Both the position numbers and the translations under genes were made by a program. Source: Zygaena filipendulae (taxonomy: Eukaryota; Arthropoda; Insecta; Lepidoptera; Zygaenidae). From it: a DNA stretch of 64,000 nucleotides. The notes below the pieces were generated by a model. That model was not told the DNA's origin. It made no database searches and worked only from the letters and a program-made list of their open reading frames with translations. Of the stretch, positions 62,291-64,000 are shown piece after piece; the stretch's first letter is position 1, and each line of letters opens with the position of its first letter. The stretch spans positions 1,860,001-1,924,000 of the forward strand of contig OU015677.1 in NCBI GenBank assembly GCA_907165275.2. Direction: 5' to 3'.

Positions 62291-63051
62291 GTAAACAAAA
62301 TATTCAAAAAAGAAGAATAGGTACACATCTGAATTGGCTGTATGGACTAAATTTCACTTTGTTTTCCCCGAAAGGAGTAAATTTTCTTTCTTCTTTTTTA
62401 TGGACTTTCGGATATAATGCATTTAACCAGTTTCAAGAAAAAATAATTGGATCAATGTATTTTCTATTAAAATGCTTCGTTGTACGGTTTGAAATTTCAA
62501 ACCACGGTACTATAAAGCTTGAAAGAACTTTCTCGGAGCTCTTGGAGGAAACCGAAGAAATCAGCTCGAAATGTCATATAGATTCTCGAGCGCATAAAAA
62601 ACCGTCACTGTGAAAATTATTGTCCAATACAGCACCTTAGCACGACAAAATCCATTTTTAACCATTTTTTTATCGACATGAAAATAAATGACTGAACCGC
62701 CATCTTTGATTCCCGCCAAAAAAATCTGCAAAAAATGTTATTGGCATATCAAAAGCTTTGGCACCCAGCATTCCATGTCTCACCCACGCATCGAACCCGC
62801 GACCTTTATGTGAGCACCGAGCAGCCTTCGTTCACTAATTACAACGCAATGTAACTCATTACGGATTCACATCACACACGGTGCGTTGTGATTTCGTTTT
62901 TAATTAATATAGTTTGCCTTGCCACAGAACACTGACCATATCTGTTGATGGAGGAGGTTGTTGGGTGAATTACTGAATTAGGAAAGCGATACATGGAGGG
63001 TGTAAGGTTAAACTTTATAAACCCTATCTTTACCTACTACATCTTATCTTA
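62291..63051. other. Intron-like spacer with repeat fragments
   Basis: 62620-62730 (TTGTCCAATACAGCACCTTA, TTTTTAACCATTTTT, ATCGACATG) repeats the sequence at 47968-48065. A B-box-like TCGAACCCGCGACC at 62792 marks an old tRNA-derived SINE on the reverse strand. Confidence 0.4.
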
Positions 63052-63690
63052 ATCTTAATATATATAAATCACGTGTCACGTTGTTTGTCCGCGATGGACT
63101 CCGAAACTACTGAACGGATTTTGATAAAATTTTGTAACCATTCATAATATGGTCCAACTTAAAAGATAGGATAGTTTTATTCCCGGAATTCTCGCGGGAA
63201 CTCCGGCACAAACTACTGTCGGGGTACAAAGAAGGATATAGAGTACTTTTTTCCCGCAACCTCCGCGGGAACTCCGAAATTACCGCGGATGAAATCGCGG
63301 GGGACAGCTAGTCTTAATATATATAAATGTGAGTTTGTCTGTTTGTTACTATTTCATGCCTTGACTACTGAACCGATCATTATGAAATTTCACATGTTAT
63401 CAGGGGAACAGAGAAGGATGGAAGGGGAGGAGTACTTTTGAATGTAGAATTGCCGCGGGAACTCCGAAGTTAACACGGGTTACACCGCTTATAAAGTTAG
63501 TCCTTACTATTATAAATGCGAAAATGTGTTTGCTTGTTTGTTACTCTTTCACGCCTTAACGGCAAAACTGATCTTCATAAAATTTTGCATACATGATAGT
63601 TGATATACGTTTTCAGAGGTGCAGAAAAGGATATGGAGTACTTTGCAGTTTGTACCCCGGAATTAACGTGGGTGAAACTGCGGGGAACAG
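63052..63690 (+). mobile_element. Three Lep1-like Helitrons in a row
   Basis: 63052-63311 (ends GGGGGACAGCTAG; contains two ...GCGGGAACTCCG blocks), 63313-63495 (ends GGGTTACACCGC), 63497-63690 (ends GAAACTGCGGGGAACAG). All in the same direction, nearly end to end. Confidence 0.75.
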
Positions 63691-64000
63691 ACCTTAACCT
63701 TAACCTTATATTATGCAGATAAAAGATTTGATTAATTAATTAATTAATTGTACTTGTGTTTGTTTGTGATAAACTCTAAAACAAAATTCAAAAAAGAAAA
63801 TCAAAATTCAAAGCCATTTGTCACTCAGTATTGGTTGTTACAATCACTTATAATCGTCAGCGGGTTCTTAGAACTATAAATTACCGTCAGTTCGGAATAC
63901 GTCCTCTGCTGAGAAGAAGTGACAAGAAACTCAGCAGGGCTGTCTTTTATTGATCGTACTTATAAATTAGTGGAACAAAAAATAGTAATTGGATAGAGCA
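63691..64000. other. Repeat-like end of window
   Basis: 63850-63960 (ACGTCCTCTGCTGAGAAGAA, AACTCAGCAGGGCTGTCTTT) looks like the 3' part of a dispersed retroposon. TTATAATCGTCAGCGGGT also occurs at 37353. Not classified. Confidence 0.35.

Noticed and set aside
62925..62945. GCCACAG|AACACTG as exon 2 of the cuticle-type gene
   Set aside because: The following frame does not continue a signal peptide and soon hits stops.

Overview
The window looks like nuclear DNA from a moth or butterfly. It is AT-rich, contains TTAGG/CCTAA-type telomeric repeats, and carries dozens of copies of a short Helitron-like element with Lep1-type ends (TCCTACTAATATTATAAA at one end, a GC-rich hairpin plus CTAG at the other). 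These traits are well known in Lepidoptera; the assignment is my inference, and I cannot name the species.

Left part (1-31 kb): no host gene recognised. The largest item is a complete Ty3/gypsy LTR retrotransposon (576-5869). Its two 340-bp LTRs read identical, it has a 4-bp target duplication and one open 1355-codon gag-pol frame, and it sits inside an older Helitron-like copy. The rest is a dense, often nested set of non-autonomous elements: (i) Lep1-like Helitrons; (ii) a ~320-bp element with GGGATGTTGAC-type ends and internal TGACGTCA palindromes (called M3 here); (iii) a 237-bp near-palindromic element with CCGCCGCACTCAG ends and 3-bp TTA/TAA duplications (M2); (iv) a ~236-bp element with GGACRYAGATAAGCAATA ends and 4-bp A/T duplications (M1); (v) a hAT-like element with a near-perfect 8-bp duplication; (vi) an 842-bp GC-rich poly(A) retroposon with a perfect 14-bp duplication; (vii) non-LTR and SINE remnants.

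Middle (31384-50576, + strand): 21 coding exons of a type I diacylglycerol kinase. All splice phases agree, giving 832 residues and a stop codon. The protein has a recoverin-homology region, two EF-hands, two C1 zinc domains, the catalytic domain (GGDGT, LGTGND) and the accessory domain. The first coding exon(s) are missing, upstream of the window or unrecognised. Introns are full of the same elements, and several element ends lie 9-55 bp from splice acceptors. The last intron holds a 111-bp minisatellite.

Right part (50.6-64 kb): the DGK 3' flank, more elements, and two candidate first exons of further + strand genes. One is an ATG plus donor at 55850-55872 behind a DRE-like TATCGATA. The other is a TATA/Inr promoter with a 5-codon exon (MFAKL) at 61911-62005, typical of insect cuticular-protein genes. 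Their later exons were not found here.

I found no bacterial-type operon, CRISPR array or defence island. The most interesting signal is how closely the mobile elements are woven into the splice sites of the DGK gene.
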